60,000 nucleotides of DNA, from positions 238,724 through 298,723 of the forward strand of contig NW_019774892.1 in the NCBI RefSeq assembly GCF_001039355.2, given 5' to 3'. Below are positions 26,301 through 40,039 of this stretch, in pieces. The DNA is from Lingula anatina. Its lineage: Eukaryota; Brachiopoda; Lingulata; Lingulida; Lingulidae. The notes beneath the pieces were generated by a model. That model searched no databases. It was not told where the DNA came from and was given only the letters and a program-made list of their open reading frames with translations. Positions within the stretch are counted from its first letter, which is position 1. Every line of letters begins with the position of its first letter. A program made the translations under genes and the position numbers.

Positions 26301-29300
26301 GAATTTTAAAGCAAATTTACAAATGCAGAGACTGTCATTTGTTAAATATGTTTTTCATGTGTGTTTTGTCTTTTCTCTAGGTGTCCTGTGTACTCTGAAG
26401 AGTCCAGTCAGCAGAGAGGGACATCAGAGTCTGCCATCCATTGTATTCCTTTTCCTTTTGACTTGATGAAACTTTTGCCAAAATGTCAGCAAGTGGAAAT
26501 CTTGTTTTCAACTTTTATTGAAGGTATGTTCTGGCATGTTCACTTTGTTAAATTTAGCAAATATTTATTAATTTTTTATATAGGACAGATATCACTATTC
26601 TTATTTTGTCTCCAAATGTTTTTTTTTAATGTCAGGCAGACTGCAGTCAATTTCTGTCTTCTAAGTCAGTTATCAAGTCCAGTGCCACCCAGAGTGGAAT
26701 TTGAATTATATATAATATACATGTTGTCAGTATCTCTACAATTTAAATTTTAAATCTGATGAACTTTCAGAATCTACAAATTTTGCTCAAAATGACCCAA
26801 TGTCAGAGCCTGGCACCCCCACCCAGCCCCAGGGCAGTCCAGCCCAGTCTCCAAACGCCATCCTCTTCCAGCTCCTGTCAGAACAGCTGAAAGACTTGCA
26901 TGACAGGGAGGTGGAGATGAACATGGCAGAATGTGGTACCTTTGTTCAGCTTATACAAAAGAGAACACGGGATGTACAGGAGCAACCATATCCTTTTACA
27001 ACAGCCAACATCACTCATGAATCCACACCTGAGAAGGAGTTGGACCTGAGGGAGATAGTTTCTCGGAGTATATTGTCTTCATGCACAGACAAGACCATCT
27101 CACAGCATAGTGTCACAGCTGTGCAGGGACGACAGACAGAGGAATCTCATGGACAGGAGAGCAGGAGTGGGTGTGGTCAACACAGGGTACCCAGGTGGAA
27201 CTGCTATGTTAAAACGGTGGGACAGGGTTGCGTTATTGTCACTTTCATCCCAGCAACATACCTGGATTTAATATCACTTGCACCCTCTAGTAGCAGTGGG
27301 GAGGAGAGTTCAATGGACAGAGAAATGGAAGATGCTGTGAGAAGAAATAAAATTCATGAGGAAGAGTCTCAGACAGATGTTATTGAAAACCCAGAACAGA
27401 CACAGTGCTGGGAAAAGTCTTCAGAAACAGATGTCATCAATGAAAGTTTTGCAGACATCCCTGATACAAGATTAACTTCAGAGAAAGAGGCTTCCAATGA
27501 GAAAGATCTGAATGGAAATGAACAAATAGAATACAAGAAAGATTCATACTTCACAAGTAAAAAGTCTCTGACTCTTCCAATGTTTATCTACCAGTGCTCC
27601 ATGTCCAGCCTGACGGAGCAGCTGGTCTCTAAGTGGAGTTACATGGAACCTCAGGACATCTTCCAGGATATGACATTTACTTCATGGGACATGGAGGAAG
27701 ATGTCATGGAGCCCCACGCAACACGTGAGGGGTCCCAGGACACCGTTGTCAACCGTGGGGAAGAAGAGGGGTCAAGAAGCCGCCAGGACACATTGACCAG
27801 TCCAGTCAAAGATAAGTTGCACGTGTCATTTGACAGGCGGTCAACTGAGATATTCACTGGGGCAGAGGAACTGAGGAACCACTGTAACATGATGTGTGAT
27901 GCCTACTACAAGAGCTTTGTCACAGGTATGTTTTTTTTTTGAAAGACAGACATGAATTAGAATGTATTCTTCAGTAGTGATGTTTTAGACCTCTTTGTGA
28001 CAACTTAAATTTTGTTTAATTGATACATGATGATCTTTTTATAATTTTAAAATGAAAAGATTTTTTAAGGAATAGAGTAATAAATTTAATAGCTGTAAGT
28101 GTACCAAATAAAATATTTTGATGACATATTTTCACAAGGGGTTTACAAGAGTCTCCAGCAAGGACAGGAAGTAAGTGGAATGGACACTGAGTCTGCTATC
28201 AGTAGCATATGCCAAGAGAGCGTGCCTCTGCAGATTGACATCACAAGGTAGGAATTATTATCCACAAAATTTATTCTTACTGAAGTTGTGTGTGCTGTTA
28301 TAGTTTGTTTCATTAGGTTTGTTATTTTATGGACTATATTTAGATTTTGTACTTTTATGAAATACCACCTTCCTGATTACAAAATTATGAGAGACTTGTC
28401 AGTAAAACTATGTGGTTATTTGGTACTTGATATCTAAAACATTAGGTTTTATTTTCTGCATTGTTCAGGTACTTGCAAACAGTATGTGGTCACATTCAGA
28501 AGGTGATAGAGAGGCACAATAAAGAGCAGTGTATGAAGAAGGACCTGGAGATAGCAGTGCCTAAGAGCCATGTCATATTTGCCAGAGAACTTGGTGATGT
28601 GGAGGAAGAGATAAAGAGCACATTGTCAGGGTATGCACACACGCATGCACAACATTTTGTGGAAGAGAGCATGTATATATTTTGATAAATGTTACAAAGA
28701 TTTTTTTATTAGGCCTTTGTTATTTTTTAAAGATCAGGTTCTATATGTGGAATATTTGAATTGAGTCTTACTATTTCCCCCTCTTTGTATTATACATAAG
28801 TGCCACCTGTATTTTGACCCCTATAAGTTAATACCTGTTTGCTTCTTGCTGCTTACAGCAGTGGCATTGCCCTCAGTATTTGGTCACAATTTTATCTGAC
28901 TGTTATTGCCATTGATCAACAAAAAGATATGTGTCATTTTGTTTTCAGAGATTCTGGTGTGACCATGTCCAACCCGAACTCCAACAGATACTTCCAGCCC
29001 TCCAGGGCTCACATCAAGTTTCCAGTTTCAAAGCTGACCTGCAGGTGTACAGAGTTGGTGAAAGGACTGCATAAGCAGATCAAAAAGAAATTTGCAGATA
29101 TCTTGGCCAAAAATTTCAGATCTGTCTCTTCCTGTCCAGATTACTTCTATTACAGGCCTCCACTCTTGCCCAGACGTCCCTCTGTAAGTCAGCATGTGAG
29201 ACAAGTTTTTTCAATTAAAACACATTTTATCCTATTGAAAAAAAATTTGATTTTAATTTGTTTTAATTTTATATACAAAGATCACTTATACTCAGAAAAT

Positions 29301-32300
29301 ATATAATTGTAACAGTTAATTTGTTAAATATGTAGGGAAATACAGAAACAGAAGAGGAAAAAGATCCATTCTGTGAGGGTAAGTAAGATTTGTATGTCAA
29401 AGACTATGACCTAAGCCAAAACATATCCTAGTTGTTGCAAAATATTTTAATTCAATACATTGCGTTGGATAACTTTTATGTGGGGTAATTCTGCAATTTA
29501 CAATAAAGTTAAAACTTAGTGTGCACCCTTGATATTTGTTAATAGAAATATTAATATTACTTTTAGAGTACTTACAACTTGACCCAAAATCTCTGCCATG
29601 TTCTAATATTTCCAGACCCGGAGAAAGAAGAAACTGAGGATGACATCTTCAGGTCAGATGCAGATGAGCCTCCCCAGTCCCCTCTCTCCCCTGCTGCCAT
29701 CTATGGTGGAGACTCACCATCAACCTCCATACGCACAGGGACTATGAGTTCCTTCCTTGGTGATGAGATTGGGTCCCTGAACATGGAAGATGATGACAAT
29801 GATGAAGATGTGCAACCACTGTTCTTACACTTGTCGTGCACTGTGAAGACAAAGAGCATATTTGACTCTGTGCCAGTAGGAAATCTTGTCACCTGTTTGA
29901 GTATGTATTTTAATACTATATGCTCTACGTATATTTTTTACAGTATTTATCTGCTTTAGATCAGTGTTGTTTGTATGATTTGTACCTACAAAACTCAGTA
30001 AATAGATTAATTCCAAGTCATATTTTAATTTTTTATGTACTGTTTACTCTCTTTCTCTATTTTGTAATAGGATTTCAGTAGATGGTAGTTAGCAAGTGAT
30101 CTTCAGTGTTTGTTTATATACAGTGGTGTATCCTGGACACTACATGAATGGGGCACCTTTGACACCCTTTACATTGATATGCCTTTTTCCATGAACTTCT
30201 AGTTTGACTTCATTTATCAACTTGATTGGGAAGGAACATTTTGCAACACAATTTAAAACATCTTTTTTAGAATCATTTCTAAAAAAATTAATTTTCAGAT
30301 GAATTCTGTGAATGTTTTGAAGATGAAGGTCCAGATGTTGACTTGGGTGAACTGACTGTCACCCTGGACATCATCTGTTTGACCCTTCCACAGGACACTG
30401 ATCTGTCCACACAGAGGTTTAAGCCCAACTTTAATAGGGCCTTTTCCATTGGGAGCGCATACAGTAGTTCCCCTCCGGGAGATCCTGCTAATACAGAGGA
30501 GACCATGAGTGCTTCAGATGTGGGGTGAGTATGGGATCAAAAGGGAACACAGATGTCAGATTTTTTTAAAACTCTAAGAGGTATTTAATCTGTGTGAATT
30601 ACGTAATTGAGAGATAAATAAATAAATAATCTAAAGCTGATTTTGTGACTGTGCTGTATGCACAACTTCTGTTTAATTAATATTTTCATTTGCTTTACTT
30701 CGCTTGCTTCTGAGTTAATTGCTTATATCCAGAATTATGTTAGTGCCATTGTTTTAACTCTACTAAATCATTCCATGTTAACTCCCAGGCTTTAAAGCTT
30801 AGACTTTTGACCCCAAAGCTTTGAACTACTTCTTTGCCACATTTTTGATATATAATTTCCCTGTTTCAAGAATGTGTAAGATTTGTAGTAATAATTGTGA
30901 AAAGTATTTGAATTAGTCTTTGGTTGTGTTGAAACTGAAGTAGTTGTAAAAATGTTCATATAAAAAAACTAGGAACGTGAGCAAATGCTACTACAGGGTG
31001 ATTTGGATAACCATCCTACAAAAGTTCCCTTGGTTATTGAAAATGTAAGAAGGCATTATTGAAACGGGTTCACTTCTCTACTTCTTTTCTATTCATGTCT
31101 CCTCTGGTTTCAGCACTAGTTACAGTGTGGATTCTGAAAAAACTATTGCTCCTCCCGAGTCTCCTACCAGAGCTGGGTAATGGCTGCTTTACACTCTCAT
31201 CCATAGTTGCTTTGTAGTTTGTGGTGAAGTGTAAAGTAACCAGACTTATTGGTTGAAAATTGCAATGTTTCAGTGGTTGTTATAAAATGGTTAAATGTGA
31301 AAGGCCAGCTTATATAACTGTTATGTGTTATCTAAATCTAACAAACCCATTTTGAATAAAAACGACTCAATAAATATCTGCAGTTAGCTTGCAGATGATA
31401 TGCAGGAGTAGGAGTTTAAAATAAATTAAGGGCATTCTTAACATTATGGTATTATTAGATCAAGGAGAGCTGTACATCATTAGATGAACAATTTTTATTT
31501 CTCAGTTTTCGACGTAATGCCGACCCATTGGCCAATCTCCCAGTGGTACAGAAGCAAGCTGTCAATGAATGCAAAGCACAGGTATACAGGACAGAATTTT
31601 ACACATTGTGATAGACAGTTGGATAATAAAATAATAAGAAAATCGTCTTGGAAATTGTGTGACCATGCATGCAATTGAAGAAAGTATGTAAAGCATCCAT
31701 TTTTTTCATCCATGCAAAACTATACAAACACAACCTATCTCATTTGAACAGCATATTATCTTTTAAGTCAATCAATTAGGGAAAAAAACTTTGTCTCAAG
31801 TTAACTGATTTTATGTTAAAACATCAAACTTCAGATTGAGTGGCTGTTGAAAGATGAGATAGCCTCAGGTGCATGTCATATTTCTCCGCCTACTGTAGAG
31901 ACACTGGAGATGGTCTCCAGACATGTCCAGGAATCCAAAGGGAAACTGTCCTGTATCACAGAGCAAGTACCTCTACAGTTTGTGTATGGACCACAGCAGA
32001 GTCGCTTGAAGTTCATTGAGGTATGAGTCTTTAGAATAATGCAGCTTTGGTGGTATGCATACTCTCTCTGTATTGGGATTTCAGCAAATTTTAAGGCATT
32101 AATAACAGAACCAAAAATCAGTCAGCATAAGAATGGTTTTTACTTCATATCTTGTTTAGAATTTATACTATAAATCTAATTATTAAAAACCTTTTCTTTT
32201 CTGATTCTGATATATTCTGATTTTTAGGAGTTTGAGAGAATGAACATCCCTGGTTACTACCTGCTAAAAGAGGGGGACTTCTACTACTTGGTCGTTGACA

Positions 32301-35300
32301 AAGCCACTCTATTTTTGGAGGTCCATGCCAATGCCATTAAGTCTGCGCTGGACAAGATTAGCAGAGACAATTCACCTACCAGAGGAGAAGAAAAAAAGAT
32401 AAGTGATGTCTTCATGGCTCGTTCAGGCACCTCAGAACCTGACTTATCAAAGGAGGCTCAGTCATCAGATCTTGATGCTACCCTGGTACCAGGTGGTGTG
32501 GACAGTGCCACCACTTCATTGTCATCAAAGTTGAGAACAGACAACGGCCCAGTGACCTTCAATCCTGTCATCTCCTTGAAGGAACCAACCCCTGACAGGA
32601 CTGCTTCTGCTGACCCCCCTCACTCAACCTCAGATAATACCAGTGGAAGCTCTGTACAGGTTCTGGATGACAAGAATGACTCAGCAAAAGATCTTTCTTC
32701 TAATCTGATGCAATTTGTGGTGGAACAGAAGGATCACGTGACAAACCAAGCCCAAGAAGCAGTCACATCAGGTAGCAGTTTCAGTGACACTGTCACAGCA
32801 GCAGTAGAAAGTGCCTTCAGACCTCGCAGCCAGTCAAGTAAAGATGATGTCAGACGAAAACCACAAAAAGAGTCCCTGAGTATGACTGAGAGCTGCGATA
32901 AAGATAATACAGCATTAAGAATCAAAAAGTCTGCCAGCTCTCCTAGCATGCATGATGGCAGTGAGGATATTCTGATGAAGGAGGTGGACATGTCATCTCA
33001 AGATGTGAGAAAGCAAGGCCGACCCAGGTCCAGTCTTCCTCAAACTCCAGTTAATGGTGCTAGCATGAATAGGTCTAGAAACTCTTCTGGAACTCCAAAA
33101 AGTATTATTTCAGGCATTGGGACACCTAATCGCTCACGCCATTCCTCTGGGACTTCAAGATCGAGGCATTCTTCTGGTAAAATATCCCGGAAAATGTCTG
33201 GTATATTTGATAGCAGCAGTCATGGGAGCTGCACTGAAGAAGGTATGTCCAGATTATTTAGTCTGTTTGATAGCAGGATAAACTTTTGATTCAACTTTGT
33301 TATCAACACTGATAATTGCTACCAACGTGTGTTATGTATGCCTTTTAAAAAATTGAGTGAATGCAACAAAAAGTATTGAAAAGTATAGCGTTGAATAAAT
33401 GAAACCAATAATAGATTGTGAATTATGCTTGTTTATATTATGTTGCTATTTTATATAGGCTACGATGGAGACACAAGCAGCAGTGAAAGTGCATTTCACG
33501 TACTTTTTGGTATAATAAGATTGACATTAAAATTTATTTTCTGTGTGTGCTATATAAGCCTTTCTTTCTTTTTTTGTTTCTGTTATGTTTTATGCTGTTA
33601 ATGATAATTAGGAAAGTCTCTCTTGATGCATGTACTCACATTTTGAAATTAGTACTTCAATTTTCAGTAACTTTTCCCAGTAGATTGAGTGAAAGAATGT
33701 TCAGAGAAACATGTTCTGTTGTTGTGCATTGGCATTTATTTAACTTCAAGTTATAGTAAGACAATTTTAAGAATTGGTTATATAACATAGGAGTCATTTA
33801 ATTACTTTGTTTTGTTTTGTCTATCTTCATTTAAATTATCTTTTTATCTTCCTTTTTCTTATTATTGTTGTCTTTTATTGAAGTTGAATATCACTGATAA
33901 TCAGTGACTGGAAAATATAAGTTATAGTTATATATACCACCTTATAACTAAAAAAAAAAAATGTTTTGTTTTCCCCTTTCATGTTGTAAATGGCGTACAA
34001 GTTTGAACAGTTGGAGCCCAATTAAGATGGCCTCCCATTCTAGTGCTTTACACAAACATTTGTGAATGTTTTAGGCTATGAAGGTGACTCCAGTGATTCA
34101 GATGCTGAGGGGGGTATGTTGTCAATGCATGACACTGGTCCACAGCAGCCTAGACTGCCAGACTTCTGGCTACTCATGAAGGTCAACAGGGACAAAGTGG
34201 ATATCTTCTTCCACACCAGGTAATATAACATAACTTCCACACCAGGAGATATAACATGGCATCTACTTCCACACTGGGCAATATAACATAACATCTACTT
34301 CCACACTGGACAATATAACATAACATCTACTTCCTCACTAGGCAATATAACATGACATCTTCTTCCACACCAGACAATATAACATGACAGCTTCCACACC
34401 CGGTAATTTAACATGACATCTACTTCTACACCAGACAATATAATATGACAGCTTCCACTCCCGTTAATATAACATCTACTTCCTCACTAGGCAATATAAC
34501 ATGACATCTTCCTCCACACCAGACAATATAACATGACAGCTTCCACACCCGGTAATTTAACATGACATATACTTCTACACCAGGCAATAAAACATGACAG
34601 CTTCCACACCCGGTAATTTAACATGACATCTACTTCTACACCAGACAATATAACATGACAGCTTCCACTCCCGGTAATATAACATCTACTTCCTCACTAG
34701 GCAATATAACATGACATCTTCCACACCTGGTAATGTAATGTGACAACACATGGCACATACTCCCTTACAAGGTTATATTACATGACAACTTTCACACCTA
34801 CTAAGATGTCTTGATAACAGTGTTAATGCATGAGCAGAGTATTTGTCAGTTTAAAATGAAATAGTTGTTCTAATGATTAAACTATAAAGAAAAGTATTTA
34901 ATACCAACTGTGAAAAGTTGTTACAACTATCAATGTCACTTTCAGCTACACAGGCGAGGAAGAAACAGAAGACTTGGTGCATATGAAGATATTATACAAT
35001 AATGTCATCAGTAACATCAGAGAGACAGGAAGGATTGTCAATCAGGTGGGTTGCAAGCTTTTTTTTCTGTGAATACTTCCTGTGCATTAAAAATGATTCC
35101 TTTGAGATAATTGAATATATTTTTGTAGCGACTTCTGCTGCAAGACCTCCATGACACCCGAATGTGCAATAGCCTGCTGGTGCCAGAGGCAGATGAGGAT
35201 ATCTCCTGGAAGAGGGATCTGGAAGCCATGCATGCCTCTAGAAGGAGTGATGGTAAAGCTTCTCTTCATTGATTAGAAAGGGAGCTAGAAAATTATGAAG

Positions 35301-38300
35301 ATTTTTAAAGAAGTTATTTGAAGAATGCATACTGGTTTTGCTAGTAATTGGTTTTTGAAGTTGTAATTTTATACCTGTATTTCAGTGTGCACCAAAGTTG
35401 CAAAGAATGTAGAAGTTGGGTAATTTAGTTATGATTTAACTCCTTTGTTATTTGACTTAAGAATCAGATGAAGAAGAAGATCTTGGCCCTAAGGAAGGTT
35501 ACCTAGCTGCTGCTCTTGACTTCGAACCAGGGCACTTTGCCTGTGACTGTGTGTGGAAACATCAGTTTACACTGCACCCAAGGTTAAAAACAGGACTGGG
35601 GAGAACTGGGCTGTCTAGAGGTAAAAGCAGGGGTGACGTTTGGGAATAAAAAACCATGATAATAATGTACAATTACTGCCTGGTACAAATTCTGAAGAAT
35701 GCTTTATTACATATGCAAATGTAACACAAGTACTCTTAAAAAGTCATTTTAAATGTGTCTGATGGAGATAATAATGAAATTTTGGTTTTGCAATTGTTTT
35801 CAAATTTGTATAAATATATCCAGAACATATATAAGTCATGAATATCTTTTAGAAACAAAGAAATTTGCAGTCATAACAGTTGTGGTATGTTTTAGGTATC
35901 CAAGCTCTGAGATCAGTGCTGAATGCCTTCTCTGTGAACAACAGGAAAAACATGTTTGTGCTCAGAGAAAATAATGGAAACGTGTTCTACTTGAGGTAGG
36001 AAAACTGCACCTCTTAAATATTAAGAATATTAAGGGTTTTTTTTGTTAATTTTTAGTATGAATGTGTAGGCAGAATAAAATATTTGAGCATAGGGCTGTT
36101 TTTTTCTGATACCTATGCCATGGTGGGTTTGGGATTCTCCCAATACATATATTTATATATATTGTATCTCCTTTGGTAACTCCAGGGTTAGTGACTGTAT
36201 CCCTGTAACACAGTCTGTGCAATTAGGGGATTCAGGGGGGCCTGAAGACCAGGTAGATGGATCAAAACTGTCAGAAGGTAAGGGGCATAAAAAATTATAC
36301 AGGAAACATTGTCTTCAATAGTGATTCCAACTTTTTTAAGAATAGAATTTAAGGCATTCCTTATTCAAAACTAAAATATTTTCATAGATGATATATGTTC
36401 CCAGAATCCAATCAAATTATTTTGCATTTTAGTTGCCATGACTAGAGATGATTCTTCAGCTTCGGGGTTTCCATTTAGCAAGGTACTGTATGTAAAAGTG
36501 TTCTTTAAGTGTAGCCACAGCAGTACTGTATAAATTGTTTCTTGCCCGTGAAATGTGTTGCCTTTGATTATTAAGCATGAAGCGCGTAACATGTATATGT
36601 AAGTATAAATGTTGACTGCTCTCTGTAGGATTTAAGGATGCGGAGGTTATCCTCCACAGACAGAGATCCAGAGATGCTGTCCCTGTCCTCATCAACCAGC
36701 AGCAGGATCTTCTCCAGGAAGAACGAGGAATGCATCGAATTATCTGTCCATGGCATAACAGATGCAGGTGAGTAGATATTACTTTGTAAGAGAAAAGTGT
36801 ATTGGTCTTTGAACCTTAATGGCAACAAAAATCCTATAAATATGTTCAGTGAAGGATTTCACAAAAAAAAATGGAAAGCAAGTCACCGAGTTAATGTTCA
36901 GCAAATGTTAACAATAGGCCAAGGAGTCGAGATATGTCAGTTCAATTCAATAAAGCACATCAGCTACAGGGCAAAGCAGAGTTAAGCATTAAGGTCGTGC
37001 AATGCAATGAATAGATTAAAAGCATCTAAAACGGTATGAACACAAAATTAAAAAATTTCATACGTAAGATATACATAGAAATCATTGATAAACATTAAGT
37101 GGTAATAATAAGGGACATCGGGCAAATTTGTGGTAGGAAATGGACAAGTGGTTGGGGAGGATGGATAAATCTGACTAGAAATTGTTAGAAGAAAATCAAT
37201 GTTATATTTGTGTTATGAGAAAATCAGTTATGTTTGACTGATGCTAGTTCAGATGGCTGTAGCTGCCTCAATATTGGTATTATATTTACTAAAACATGAA
37301 ATATGATACTTGAAAGTACCACTTCATGTAAATATTTTATAGATAAATGGCTTTATTTAATAGATGATGCTGTTATAAAAGCTGCTTGCAATCAAAATTT
37401 AGTTGCACTTTTGTTGTCTTGTCCCAGGCCCTGAAATCAAAGAAGATCTGATAGATGTATTGAAGAGGAAGATGGATGATGCTGTGTTGGATGTGATATC
37501 TGTGATGTTGGCAAGAAATGCCATGTGTAAGCTGACTGTAGATGATGTTCAGGTGAGAGGGAAGAAGGGATAATGATGCTTTCATAGCTTGATAATTTGA
37601 ATGAGTACAATATTTGAATCTGCAGAATTTTCCTTCCTTCCTTGGTAGCATCTTTTTTTTTTTTTTTTTTTTTTGGGGGGGGGGGGGGAGACTTTAATCC
37701 TAAACCAAACTGGTCAGTAAATGACCTGAAGTATACATATTTTAATGAAGTCTTTCCAAGAACACTAATGAACAGTTTTCTAGAATATGAATGCAGAAAA
37801 TGCCTATAAACCAATGTTCAGTTTTGAAATGCAAAGTAAATTAATTTTTAAATAGCACATTGTTTCTTCTAGTTTATACAGCGGCCCTTTACAGCTCCTA
37901 AAGAGGTGCTACGTCTGGTTCCCCCAGCTGCTGCTATGCATTACCTCTTTGCTTTCATGCACTATCTTCGCCAGAACATGAGGCAGTTTCTGTTTGTGCC
38001 AAATTACATAGATAATAAAGAGGAGCATCACTTCCTGGTAAGCCATGAATCTACAGTCACTACACTTTCTGATGATATCTTACTGTACAGTATACCTTTC
38101 ACTACTTTAAATTACACATTGTGTTTTGGTTATGATATTATATATTAATGATAATTTATAAATTTTATAAATTGTTTAATTACAAATTTATCCTAGATTT
38201 TGATTTTGACTGTTTTTGATGAGTAAATGAAGTGTACCATTTTTTTAGGATTACTCTGAGGAAATTCCATCATCTGGAGATGTATTTCTGTATAATCGAC

Positions 38301-39976
38301 CTCATGCCACAGGTAGAAAAGGTAAGGATGAAATGGACTATTGTGAACCAAGATTAAATGATTGTTTGATTTATGGGTGTGAATGGTATTTTGTTGAAAA
38401 ATGGAACTTATTATCACCAGGAGTGATAGTTTGGTTTCAGCTTTTACAGTTAATCACACTGAACAGGCTTTGTGTGAACATTTAATTTTAGGATTATATA
38501 TAGCTTTTGAATATTTTATCTTTTCAGGCATTGCATGTGTCCATTTGAGACTGGTGGAAGGAAGTGGAAGTGCAGTTCAGCCATTAGGAGGTTCAAAGCC
38601 CTCTCCAAATGCTTACCAAGAAGGTTTGGATCCTGCTGACTTTGATACCATCTCTACTGCTGTCAGACACGAAACCAGTAACAAGAAGAATCCAGGTAAG
38701 AATGAATGGGTAGTGATTCTGGCTTGACATCCTGACATTTCAAAGGGCAGTACCATGAACTAAAGTAATTTTCACTCTGCAGTTCATGTTTTGCAGTTTG
38801 AGGTAACTTCAATACAAGTCACACATGGAAGTTAAATTAATGTAGTGCTTTTTGCCACAGGACCAACGGCTATTTGGGTTTTCTTTTACGAAATAAAGAA
38901 ATGTTGGAAATGTATATAAGATAATTTAGTTTAGATTTGAAAGTGCTCCTTACAATATATTATTAAAATTTTACACAACTTAGGTTTGATATCATTTTCT
39001 CACTAGGTCCCCTGTCCTTGATTCAGCTGAGTATCTGGGAGAGGGGAGATGTAGACATGAATTTTCTCAAGGAGAAGCTAACCCATGCTATTCGCTGTGC
39101 CCTGTGTGACATAGTGATGGAGTACCGTCTGCTGACTGCCCCTCTCTGTGAGATACCATATAGATACAAGGATGCACTGGAGGGGCTGTTCCAGTCAGTG
39201 CCTTCCTCCCCAGTAGTCTCAGAAAGTAGGTGGCATGCTAGGAGTGAGAGCATGCTGCATGAAATTTTGATTATTCAGTTAATACTGAAATGTTTTAGCC
39301 GATATTATTTGGCATACAATTAATGTGGGATGTCTGATTTGAAGCACATATAATAATCACCATTTTTTACATTCAGTGGAAGGGTGAAACATGATTTTTT
39401 TAAAAGATCAGATCAGTCAGGGGCAGATTTAGGCCGTCTTCTGGGTCTTCCGGAAGACGGACAGAATTTCAAGATTACATTGATGGGTATCTTTTTTTTT
39501 CTGTTGGAAGATGATCAAAAAAAGAGGATAGATTAACGAAGATAATTTGGAAGACTGTCAGAAAATATTTCTGGATCCTCCCCTTATTCAATATGTAGTT
39601 CTTAACATGAAGGTAGATTTGAACATTTAAGCCACCCTATTTTTTCATTATAGAAGCCAACAGCCTTCCCCATGCACCACTGAGGAAAATGCATTCAGAG
39701 TCTCCAAGAAAAGGAATTCCTGTGACTTCTCCGGGGACCCTGTCAAATACACCATCATTTTTGGACTTATTCTCCAAAGGAAGATTATCCTTTATGTCTC
39801 CTAGCAGGGTATGTTAATCTATCCAAAACTGACAGTTATCAATGTGTTGATTGAATATCATAATATATCAATACAATTGAAGTGTGTTGTACTATAGACA
39901 ATTCACCCTATGTTATGCATATCTTGTACATTCAGTTATACCATTTGTTCTTCCTTCTCTTCACTGTATGCAGCCA

Positions 39977-40039
<63 letters not shown>

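Noticed and set aside
34205-34800. Regularly spaced repeats that could suggest a CRISPR array
   Set aside because: Units are contiguous with no unique spacers, lie in a eukaryotic intron and derive from the neighbouring exon.
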